From NCBI GenBank assembly GCA_019118905.1, contig DWYA01000048.1, forward strand, positions 1 to 64,000: DNA of 64,000 nucleotides, read 5' to 3'. Source of the DNA: Ruthenibacterium avium (GTDB taxonomy: Bacteria; Bacillota; Clostridia; Oscillospirales; Ruminococcaceae). Below, piece by piece: positions 1 through 6,378 of the stretch. The position numbers and the translations under genes were made by a program. How positions within the stretch are numbered: position 1 is the first letter of the stretch; the number at the start of each line of letters is the position of its first letter. The notes beneath the pieces were generated by a model. It did not search any database and was not told the DNA's origin. It saw only the letters and a list, made by a program, of their open reading frames with translations.

Positions 1-37
1 CGGTGAAAGCTTGAGATTTTTTAGGATAACATGAAAA

Positions 38-76
38 AACGCAAGCCGGTAGAATTTTCCCGGCTTGCGTTTTTAT
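38..76. terminator. Bidirectional terminator-like hairpin
   Basis: A 10-bp GC-rich stem (CGCAAGCCGG paired with CCGGCTTGCG) with a 10-nt loop is flanked by an A-run on the left and a T-run on the right. It could end transcription from either direction, for example from the small minus-strand gene at 168-425 and from whatever lies left of the window. Confidence 0.7.
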
Positions 77-167
77 ATTCTTTTTCCAAAGCTGCTGTCT
101 GCTAATTTGATAACATGTTTACACTTAAACAGACGATCATATGATATGGTTGTCTGTTTGATATGCG

Positions 168-425
168 TCAGTCTAGTGAATGTCCGCAATGAGGGCAATA
201 ATGTGTTTTCATCGGCATTGTATCTGGAACGTGTTTTCCACAGTGAGGACAGCGCAAAATGATTACAGCGAGAATAAAAAGAATGAATAGCAAAACCAAT
301 CCGATAAGCCTCAAGTATGAGAATGGCGCTGCGGGTGGAGAACAAAATCCAATCACTAAGATAATGCCTGTGATGAATGCCGATACGTTTATAAAAAGAC
401 GTTTATGATAAAATTTCCATTTCAT
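168..425 (-). CDS. Small membrane protein with C-terminal zinc ribbon
   Basis: 85 residues. Two hydrophobic segments (about 11-29 and 39-57) are followed by a cytosolic-looking tail with CPHC (C59, C62) and CPHC (C77, C80). This is a classic four-cysteine zinc ribbon. Small proteins joining two membrane helices to a zinc ribbon are common in Firmicutes and mostly uncharacterised; a role cannot be assigned. The ATG at 425 has no clear Shine-Dalgarno sequence, which lowers confidence in the start. The cysteine spacing is the main evidence that this frame is coding. It is monocistronic, followed by the hairpin at 38-76. Confidence 0.65.
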   Translation of the reverse strand: MKWKFYHKRLFINVSAFITGIILVIGFCSPPAAPFSYLRLIGLVLLFILFILAVIILRCPHCGKHVPDTMPMKTHYCPHCGHSLD

Positions 426-814
426 TTTTTAAGGACAAAGATTAGCTGTTTATAACGAATACTTCAGTTGTTCTTCTGAAACAGGGTTCACGGCTAACGG
501 TTCTGTACAAAATGGTATGGATCGATTGCCGAACGAATCATGAAAAATTTCCTTTTCAGAAATAGTATGCTTTAAGTTGATCGTATCATTTTAAAATATA
601 CACGTCAATAAGAAAACCTCAAATCAAAAGTGATTTTTTAGAATTTCTATAAGCGAAGGGCATTGTGCGATGAAGGTTTAAACAAAAAATAGGATGAACG
701 CTCATCCTGTATATCGAAATGGTGACAAATTGCACTCAAAAACAGGTTGTTTTCACCCTCTCGCAATTGTGGTAGAATAACAAACAAAGAAGAATTTGCG
801 GAGGTTACACGCAT
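426..814. other. Gene-free spacer, 389 bases
   Basis: No convincing gene is seen. The spacer is AT-rich, contains a perfect small hairpin at 691-708 (AGGATGA, loop ACGC, TCATCCT), and ends with a probable promoter and ribosome binding site for the plus-strand gene at 815. A minus-strand frame across 647-898 is mostly antisense to that gene and has no ribosome binding site. Confidence 0.5.
750..778 (+). promoter_or_regulatory. Putative promoter of the gene at 815
   Basis: TTTTCA at 750-755 and TAGAAT at 773-778 are separated by 17 bases. The -35 match is weak and the -10 match moderate. The predicted start lies about 30 bases before the coding region, whose GGAGG is at about 800-804. Confidence 0.35.
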
Positions 815-1291
815 ATGGTATATGGAGCAATCAATGAAAAGGGCGAACGTTGGTATACACAAATGGGCAGGGTTTTTGATGCCATTCAAGATAAACAAAC
901 GGAGTATAATTGGCTGATTACAGATATTGAATGCGTACCGCGAAAAATTGAAGAGCTTTGCTATGGCAAAGATTTTTGCTGGGTGACAGGGGAAGAACTA
1001 ACGAAGATTGTTAGGGAAAATGATTCGCAGTGGGCGTGGGCTGTTCTTTCCGGTTTTGACAAGAGCATCACGTTATCAGAGATCATGCAGTATCCAAAAC
1101 CCTATGCGGATGGCTATAAAGGCTTTTGGAAAAATCCGCTTTCCATGCAGCATCCTTTAGCGCTGATTGAGATTGTGCCATGGGATAATTCCTTAACTTT
1201 GTTTTTCAGCAAGCGAGAAGCTTTAGCGAATGACTTTTTGAAATTTTTTCCGTTTAGTAAAGAGCTTTCGGACTACAATTCACGAACGTAG
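815..1291 (+). CDS. Hypothetical tryptophan-rich protein
   Basis: 158 residues, ATG start with GGAGG about 10 bases upstream. There is no signal peptide and no membrane segment, so it is probably cytosolic. It is unusually rich in tryptophan and other aromatics (for example YNWLITDIE near residue 30, WAWAVLSGF near 75, FWKNPL near 107). I do not recognise a family with confidence. It loosely recalls short DUF2691-like proteins of Bacilli and Clostridia, but this is untested. It stands alone between its own promoter-like sequence and the hairpin at 1356-1388, facing the convergent aminopeptidase gene. Confidence 0.6.
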   Translation: MVYGAINEKGERWYTQMGRVFDAIQDKQTEYNWLITDIECVPRKIEELCYGKDFCWVTGEELTKIVRENDSQWAWAVLSGFDKSITLSEIMQYPKPYADGYKGFWKNPLSMQHPLALIEIVPWDNSLTLFFSKREALANDFLKFFPFSKELSDYNSRT

Positions 1292-1355
1292 CCGGTGGAT
1301 TATCCGTATGGATTCCGTGCAATCCGCAGAACATATGCCCGTTCAGATACACAAA

Positions 1356-1388
1356 CGAAAGCCAGCGTTATGGGAACGCTGGCTTTCG
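1356..1388. terminator. Shared terminator between convergent genes
   Basis: A perfect 14-bp stem (CGAAAGCCAGCGTT with AACGCTGGCTTTCG) and 5-nt loop lies between the convergent genes ending at 1291 (plus) and 1414 (minus). Read on the minus strand the stem runs into a T/G-rich tract, so it best serves the aminopeptidase gene. Confidence 0.7.
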
Positions 1389-1413
1389 TCATCATAAAAA
1401 GATAACGCCTATT

Positions 1414-2646
1414 TTAGAATGCCCATTCACCATGCTCAAAGATGGTCACGGTTTCGCCCGCTTTGGTCGTAGCGATAATGGACATATCCTCTGCGCCTAC
1501 CATGATGTCCTCATGCACGAGACTCTTGTTGACGCCGTGCGCCAAAAGCTCGTCGTCGGTCATCGTGGTGCCGCCCTTAACGGTGCCGGGGTAGCCGTTG
1601 CCGAACGCAATGTGGCACGCGGCGTTTTCGTCAAACAGGGTGTTGAAGAACAAAAGGCCGCTGCGGTTGATGGGGCTGGAAGCCGGAACCAAGGCAACCT
1701 CGCCAATGTGACGTGCGCCTTCATCGGTATCCAGCAGCTTGCCCAGCACTTCCTCGTTGCGGTCGGCGTGGTACTCCACCACTTTGCCCTTTTCAAAGCG
1801 CAGCCAGAAGCCCTCAATCACATTGCCGTTATAAGCGTAGGGCTTCGTTGCATGGACAATGCCGTCCACGCGGTCTTTGTGCGGTGCGGTGAACACTTCC
1901 TCGGTGGGAATGTTGGCAATAAAGGAATAGCCCTCCGGGGTTTTGCTGGAAGCGCCTTCCCAAACAGCATCATCCGCAAGGCCGATGACCAAATCGGTGC
2001 CGTTTGCGCTCGTATAGTGCAGGCTGTCGATGTTCAGCTCGTTCATGCGGTCGCGGCGGGCAGCAGTTTTTGTAACATGCTCTTTCCAAGCGCTGACGAC
2101 GTCGCCACCCTCTTTCACGCGGCACACATCGAAAATGGCGTTCCACAGCTTTTCCTCGGCATTCGCATCGCCGGGGAATACTTTACTTGCCCAAGATGTA
2201 GACGGAATGGCAACAATGCTCCACTGTATCTTATCTTTCATCGTGTAATCGCGGTACGGTTCGGAAGCGACGCTGCGGGCTTTGCTGGCGCGCGCGATTT
2301 TCTCCGGGTCAATGCCGGCGTACAAATCGGGGTCTTCTGCGACAATGTGCAAAAGGCATGCGCCGCCCTCACTTTCGATATAGTCGAGATAACGGCGGGT
2401 AAAGTTGGGTTTGATATCTTCTAAAACTTCCACAGCGGTGCGCTGCATCTGCAAACGCGCCAGCTTTTCATCCTTATAGTAAACAACTACTTCTTTTGCG
2501 CCTGCGTCATAACCGGCCTCGGCGCACATACGGGCAAATTCGGCGCCCTCCAGCGGTGCATTGATAATCAGCGTTTGGCACGGCTGCGGGTTTGCACCTA
2601 CTTTGACGGCAAATTCAGCATATTGCTTTAACAATTCTTTGTTCAT
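1414..2646 (-). CDS. ampS: M29 family aminopeptidase
   Basis: 410 residues, the usual size for M29 (thermophilic/aminopeptidase II type) metallopeptidases, which release N-terminal amino acids from cytosolic peptides with two divalent metals. Family landmarks are NIPTEEV at 245-251, GEVALV at 315-320, ACHIAFG at 343-349 and VHEDIMVG at 377-384. By family knowledge E250, E316, H345, H378 and D380 are the likely metal ligands. There is no signal peptide. The start has a GGGAGGA ribosome binding site about 10 bases upstream, and a TATAAT box lies about 70 bases upstream. It is transcribed alone and ends at the hairpin at 1356-1388. Confidence 0.93.
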   Translation of the reverse strand: MNKELLKQYAEFAVKVGANPQPCQTLIINAPLEGAEFARMCAEAGYDAGAKEVVVYYKDEKLARLQMQRTAVEVLEDIKPNFTRRYLDYIESEGGACLLHIVAEDPDLYAGIDPEKIARASKARSVASEPYRDYTMKDKIQWSIVAIPSTSWASKVFPGDANAEEKLWNAIFDVCRVKEGGDVVSAWKEHVTKTAARRDRMNELNIDSLHYTSANGTDLVIGLADDAVWEGASSKTPEGYSFIANIPTEEVFTAPHKDRVDGIVHATKPYAYNGNVIEGFWLRFEKGKVVEYHADRNEEVLGKLLDTDEGARHIGEVALVPASSPINRSGLLFFNTLFDENAACHIAFGNGYPGTVKGGTTMTDDELLAHGVNKSLVHEDIMVGAEDMSIIATTKAGETVTIFEHGEWAF

Positions 2647-2711
2647 TTTAAAAAGTCCTCCCTCTCAAAAAACATGTGCTGCGGCGAAAAAAGCCGCCAG
2701 CAAGTGCTTCT

Positions 2712-2741
2712 ATTATAGCACAAAATTTGGTTTTTGTGCGT
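2712..2741 (-). promoter_or_regulatory. Putative promoter of the M29 aminopeptidase
   Basis: On the minus strand a consensus TATAAT (plus-strand ATTATA at 2712-2717) lies about 65 bases before the start codon. The -35 region is poor (CGCACA, 18-bp spacing), so only the -10 is persuasive. Confidence 0.45.
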
Positions 2742-2906
2742 TGCATATAAAAAGATGCATCGCTTTTTGCGATTGTGTTTGCTTAACGAAAATTTAACGA
2801 AATCAATAAATTTTGATAAAATAAAACAATTGAAAAGAAAGATAATGTGTGCTACCTTGAATGCAAAGAATACGTTTTTTACAGATAAAGAAAAGAGGTG
2901 TCTTTT

Positions 2907-3221
2907 ATGGGCGACGATTTTATTTCTCTTATCTATGTGTTATTCTTTGTGGTACTCGTACTCTATGCCGTTGGGCTGCGCAAGAGGATTGATTACCCAA
3001 AGGGAAGTTCGTGGCTGAATTTGGCCAGTACAGTACTCATTTGGTGTGCGGCGCTTGCCTTTCTCGCCCAGCTGCCGATTCATCTCGTTCAGCAGTCAGA
3101 TGCCGAAGAGCGATTTTCTTGGCTTGTGTCCCTTGACCCGTGGGTGAAAATCATCTTTGGCGTTTCTATCGTGCTCCATGCAGCAATTGTGTTCTTCTAT
3201 AAAAGGAAACAACATTCATAA
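2907..3221 (+). CDS. Small three-helix membrane protein, unknown
   Basis: 104 residues counted from the ATG at 2907, which has AAAGAGGTG 6-8 bases upstream. The in-frame GTG at 2898 lies inside that ribosome binding site and is unlikely to be used. Three hydrophobic segments are visible (about 4-23, 36-56 and 77-96), the last followed by a basic KRKQH tail. I do not recognise a family. The upstream region is AT-rich without an obvious consensus promoter. It converges on the VanY-like gene and shares the hairpin at 3291-3318. Confidence 0.6.
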   Translation: MGDDFISLIYVLFFVVLVLYAVGLRKRIDYPKGSSWLNLASTVLIWCAALAFLAQLPIHLVQQSDAEERFSWLVSLDPWVKIIFGVSIVLHAAIVFFYKRKQHS

Positions 3222-3290
3222 TGAGACTGTCGAAAAGCTGCCGCGGCATTCAAAAACGTTTAAAAAAGACAGATTTTCGACAAACTGAAA

Positions 3291-3318
3291 GGGCATTTCC
3301 TAACACCGGGAAATGCCC
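3291..3318. terminator. Shared terminator of convergent genes
   Basis: A perfect 10-bp stem (GGGCATTTCC with GGAAATGCCC, 8-nt loop) lies between the membrane-protein gene ending at 3221 and the VanY-like gene ending at 3329. T-rich tracts follow on both strands. Confidence 0.7.
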
Positions 3319-3328
3319 ACTTTCTCTT

Positions 3329-4318
3329 TTAAGCAGATGGTGCGGTTGCTGTACTCGTCGGGTTTGCCTGCAAATATTCTTCCAGCGTGATGCCCGTCAG
3401 CATAATCTGCTTGGCGGCTTCCTGCCCGACATAGCGGTAGTGCCACGGCTCGTAGGAAACGCCTGTCACAGCTTCCTTGTCCTTGGGGTAACGCAGGATA
3501 AAGCCGTATTCCGCGCAGTTAGCTTTCAGCCAGGCAAAGGCGGGCGTTTGTTCAAAATCCTCTGTTAAATCGTTGTGTGTCGTATACCAATCGGCGGAAA
3601 CAATATCGGCAGCCAGCCCCAAATTATGCTCGCTTGTTCCGGGACGCGCCACCCACCGCGCGGCCTCCTGCTCGGCTTGTTCCAGCGCAAGCCCCTGCTT
3701 GACAAAAGACTCCGTTTTAATCTGGAACAAAGCACGCTGACGGCCAATGCTGCGGTAGCCCGACACTAAGTAGAGCTTGCAGCCTTCCTGTTCGGCATCG
3801 TGCAGCATTTTTTCGAGCCAGTCGGCGGCGCGCATATCAAACGGGCGGTTTTCATATCCGGCAATATGCGATGTTTCCGGCTCAAAATCATCGGGCAGAG
3901 GGTTTGCGGCGTTGACAAGGCGCAGCTGCCAGTTAGACGCGGCCTCGGCAGAAGCCATGGCCGCGTCAGAGGAGCTGGAAGTTTTTCCCGGGTCGGTAAT
4001 GTCGGAGGCTGCTTTTCCTGCACCGCTCATCACGTCGGAAACTGCCTCACCTGCGCCGCTGATGACATTGGAAGCGCCGTTCATCAGGTCGGAACCAGCG
4101 TCGCTCATGTCATTCATCATGCCGGACGAGCTGTCGGCGCGGCTTTCGGAAAGCGACTCACTGCGGCTTTGCGACAGCGACTCGCTTGCGCTTTGGGAAA
4201 GCGATTCACTCCGGCTTTGGGAAGCGGAGGAAGAATCATCCATGCCAAAGCAGCCCGTGAAAACCATGCCGCACATGGCGGCGGCACAAACCATAGAAAG
4301 TGTTTTTTTCAGCAACAT
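3329..4318 (-). CDS. VanY-like D,D-carboxypeptidase lipoprotein with Ser-rich linker
   Basis: 329 residues. A lipoprotein signal ends at VFTGC (C23). Residues 28-65 are a Ser/Glu/Arg-rich repeat of SESLSQS/SRSESLS units, followed by a Gly/Ala/Ser linker to about 125. The M15B peptidase domain then shows SGYRS (186-190), SEHNLGLAAD (229-238; H231 and D238 are zinc ligands in the family) and EPWHYR (290-295; E290 general base, H293 ligand). This family trims the terminal D-Ala from peptidoglycan stems outside the membrane. The repeat probably acts as a flexible wall-spanning stalk (inference). It is the last gene of the prmA-rsmE transcript, 45 bases after rsmE. Nothing suggests vancomycin resistance. 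Confidence 0.9.
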   Translation of the reverse strand: MLLKKTLSMVCAAAMCGMVFTGCFGMDDSSSASQSRSESLSQSASESLSQSRSESLSESRADSSSGMMNDMSDAGSDLMNGASNVISGAGEAVSDVMSGAGKAASDITDPGKTSSSSDAAMASAEAASNWQLRLVNAANPLPDDFEPETSHIAGYENRPFDMRAADWLEKMLHDAEQEGCKLYLVSGYRSIGRQRALFQIKTESFVKQGLALEQAEQEAARWVARPGTSEHNLGLAADIVSADWYTTHNDLTEDFEQTPAFAWLKANCAEYGFILRYPKDKEAVTGVSYEPWHYRYVGQEAAKQIMLTGITLEEYLQANPTSTATAPSA

Positions 4319-4363
4319 ACAATCACCCTTTCACCCGCCGTCCCAAAGCGGGCAAGACGGGAT

Positions 4364-5086
4364 TTATTGTAAATTGCCGGTTTGCGCCATCACCACGGAC
4401 AGTGCCGCCACAGGAGCTGTTTCACAGCGCAGAATGCGCGGGCCCAAGCCAATGGGCACACAGCCCGCCCCGTGTGCAGCGGCTGCTTCTTCTTCGGAAA
4501 AGCCGCCTTCACTGCCGGTGATGATGGCCACGCGCTGCGGCGTGTTTTGCAACCGGCTATGTAAAGGCTGTCCGCCTTTTTCATACAAAAAAAGGGCTTC
4601 GTCATGCTGTGATGCCTCTTGAAGCATTTCACGAAAGGAAAGCGGCATTCCCACTTTTGGAATGATACCGCGTCCCGCCTGTTTGGCCGCTTCTAAAGCA
4701 ATGCGCTGATAGCGCTCGTTTTTTTGTTCTTCTTTTTTGGGCGTTACCACACAGTAGCGGCTGAAAAACGGCACAATGCGCACCGCCCCCAGCTCAACGC
4801 CTTTTTGAATGATCCATTCCAGCTTATCCGATTTCGGATAGCCTACATATAGCGTGACCGCGATCGTCGGCTCTGATACGCTTTTTTCGCTGGAAAGTAT
4901 CTCCAGTTCGCACAAATCCGGTGCGCAGCGCACAGCACGGCAAAGGTAATCCGTCCCCGCGCCGTCACAAAGCACGGCTTCTTCGCCCGGCTTTGCCCGC
5001 ATAACGACGCAGAAGTGTTTTGCGTCTGCACCGTCCAGATACGCATGAGTGTCGGTAACGCGCGTTGTAAAATAGCGATGCGGCAT
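4364..5086 (-). CDS. rsmE: 16S rRNA (uracil-1498-N3)-methyltransferase RsmE
   Basis: 240 residues, the normal RsmE length. RsmE methylates U1498 of 16S rRNA with S-adenosylmethionine. It has a PUA-like N-terminus and a C-terminal SPOUT knot, shown by ITGSEGGFSEEE near 190 and LGPRILRCETA near 215, which form the cofactor pocket. The start ATG at 5086 is preceded by GAAAGGAG. It lies 24 bases downstream of prmA, a pairing typical of Firmicutes, and 45 bases upstream of the VanY-like gene. The three are probably one minus-strand operon. Confidence 0.95.
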   Translation of the reverse strand: MPHRYFTTRVTDTHAYLDGADAKHFCVVMRAKPGEEAVLCDGAGTDYLCRAVRCAPDLCELEILSSEKSVSEPTIAVTLYVGYPKSDKLEWIIQKGVELGAVRIVPFFSRYCVVTPKKEEQKNERYQRIALEAAKQAGRGIIPKVGMPLSFREMLQEASQHDEALFLYEKGGQPLHSRLQNTPQRVAIITGSEGGFSEEEAAAAHGAGCVPIGLGPRILRCETAPVAALSVVMAQTGNLQ

Positions 5087-5110
5087 GAAAAAACTCCTTT
5101 CAAGGGCGCA

Positions 5111-6025
5111 TTATGCGTGGCGGCAGATGAGCGCCGCCCAGCCGTTTTTCTCCTTCACTTCCTCCACGCGCAGACCCGCGGCGCAGACCGCGTCAATCAC
5201 TTCATCGCGGCGCGTGTCAATGATGCCGCTGGCAATAAACAGTCCGTTTTCGGCGAGCAAAGCGGGAATTTGCGGCGAAAGCGCTTTGATGGCGTTGGCG
5301 ACGATATTGGCGCAAATGATATCATACACGCCGGCGGCTTTGTCGGACAAATCACCAATCAGCACTTTCAGCTTGTCGCTGACGCCGTTGCGTGCGGCGT
5401 TTTCTCCCGCGGTGCGTACACACATGGGGTCAATGTCTACGCCCTCGGCGCTTTCTGCGCCCAGTTTCAGCGCGGCGATGGCCAAAATGCCGGAACCCGT
5501 GCCGATATCCAGCACGCGCTCACCACCCTTGATGAAGGTGTCCAGCGTTTCCAGACAAAGTGCCGTGGTTTCATGGGTGCCGGTGCCGAAGGCCATGCCG
5601 GGGTCAAGCGTAATCACTGCACGGTCGGTGGTGTACTCCTCCCAGCTGGGCACGATGGCCAAGCGGCTGCCAATGTCCATGGCGTGATAATACTGCTTCC
5701 AGCTGTTCTCCCAGTCCTCTTGTCGCACGCCGGAAAGCTCCATGCGGTAGGGGATTTCGGCGCGTGCCAGACGGTCCTGCATCAGCTCGGCCACTTCGGC
5801 GGCATTTTCGTCGGGAGAAAGATACAAGTGCACAATCACTTCGTCGCGGTTTTTGTCCAAAAGCTCCTGCTCGATTAAATCGACGTGTGCAATGGCCTCC
5901 ACCTGCGCTTCCAAGTCGCGGTAGTCCTCAATATAAATGCCGCCGCCGGAAATGCCGGTGGCAATGGCTTCGGCGCTGTCGGCAAAGCGGGCGGGAATTG
6001 TGGTTTTAATATCAGTCCATTCCAT
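5111..6025 (-). CDS. prmA: Ribosomal protein L11 methyltransferase PrmA
   Basis: 304 residues from the ATG at 6025, which has AAGGAG about 11 bases upstream. An in-frame TTG nearer the ribosome binding site is too close to be used. PrmA trimethylates lysines and the N-terminus of ribosomal protein L11. The N-terminal L11-recognition domain is followed by a class I methyltransferase core with LDPGMAFGTGTHETT, VLDIGTGSGILA (motif I) and CANIVANAI (NxxY-like motif IV region). It heads the operon with rsmE. Confidence 0.95.
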   Translation of the reverse strand: MEWTDIKTTIPARFADSAEAIATGISGGGIYIEDYRDLEAQVEAIAHVDLIEQELLDKNRDEVIVHLYLSPDENAAEVAELMQDRLARAEIPYRMELSGVRQEDWENSWKQYYHAMDIGSRLAIVPSWEEYTTDRAVITLDPGMAFGTGTHETTALCLETLDTFIKGGERVLDIGTGSGILAIAALKLGAESAEGVDIDPMCVRTAGENAARNGVSDKLKVLIGDLSDKAAGVYDIICANIVANAIKALSPQIPALLAENGLFIASGIIDTRRDEVIDAVCAAGLRVEEVKEKNGWAALICRHA

Positions 6026-6239
6026 AAATGACAATGCTCCTTTTTTAAACGGGCCTTGGCGAAAGCCCGTATAATTTCTTTGTTTTCCTATTATACTATA
6101 AGAGCTGCCGAACACAAAAGAAAAATCTGAAAAAAGCTGCGTCAAGAGAAATCGACAAAAAAATAACAAAATAGAGCTGCTTTGTCACTTTGTACAAAAA
6201 GGGTCTTGTGAAAACTTTAAGATTAGGGCTTTCCGTGTA

Positions 6240-6257
6240 TTGATAAACATTTAACAG
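6240..6257. promoter_or_regulatory. Rex operator upstream of adhE
   Basis: TTGATAAACATTTAACAG matches the Rex consensus TTGTTAANNNNTTAACAA at 12 of 14 defined positions, with one mismatch per half-site. It overlaps the -35 and spacer of the adhE promoter, so a bound Rex would block RNA polymerase. Rex is the NAD+/NADH-sensing repressor whose best-known Clostridia targets include adhE. A rex gene is not in this window. Confidence 0.7.
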
Positions 6258-6269
6258 CTGTGGTACAAT
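6240..6269 (+). promoter_or_regulatory. adhE promoter
   Basis: TTGATA at 6240-6245 and TACAAT at 6264-6269 are separated by 18 bases. The predicted start near 6276 leaves a leader of about 100 nt before the adhE ATG at 6379. The rest of the 353-base gap between prmA and adhE (6026-6239) shows no gene. Confidence 0.7.
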
Positions 6270-6280
6270 AGGAGCATCGA

Positions 6281-6340
6281 GAGAGCCGAAGGCGTAAAAG
6301 CCCACGCTCTCAACTTCGGCACAAATGCACCGTGCATTTT
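6281..6340 (+). promoter_or_regulatory. Structured adhE 5' leader
   Basis: Three complementarities lie in the untranslated leader. GAGAGC (6281-6286) pairs with GCTCTC (6306-6311). GCCGAAG (6285-6291) pairs with CTTCGGC (6314-6320), which interleaves with the first pair. AAATGCAC/GTGCATTT lies at 6323-6339. The first two are either mutually exclusive or form a pseudoknot. I know no named riboswitch with this layout. Confidence 0.4.
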
Positions 6341-6378
6341 GCCTGTTTGGAAAAGACTAATTTGAGAGGAGCACAAAA

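Noticed and set aside
647..898. An 83-codon minus-strand frame
   Set aside because: Mostly antisense to the gene at 815 and its promoter; no ribosome binding site or recognisable motif.
1432..2424. A 330-codon plus-strand frame opposite the M29 aminopeptidase
   Set aside because: A shadow of the aminopeptidase frame; no ribosome binding site, and composition is not protein-like.
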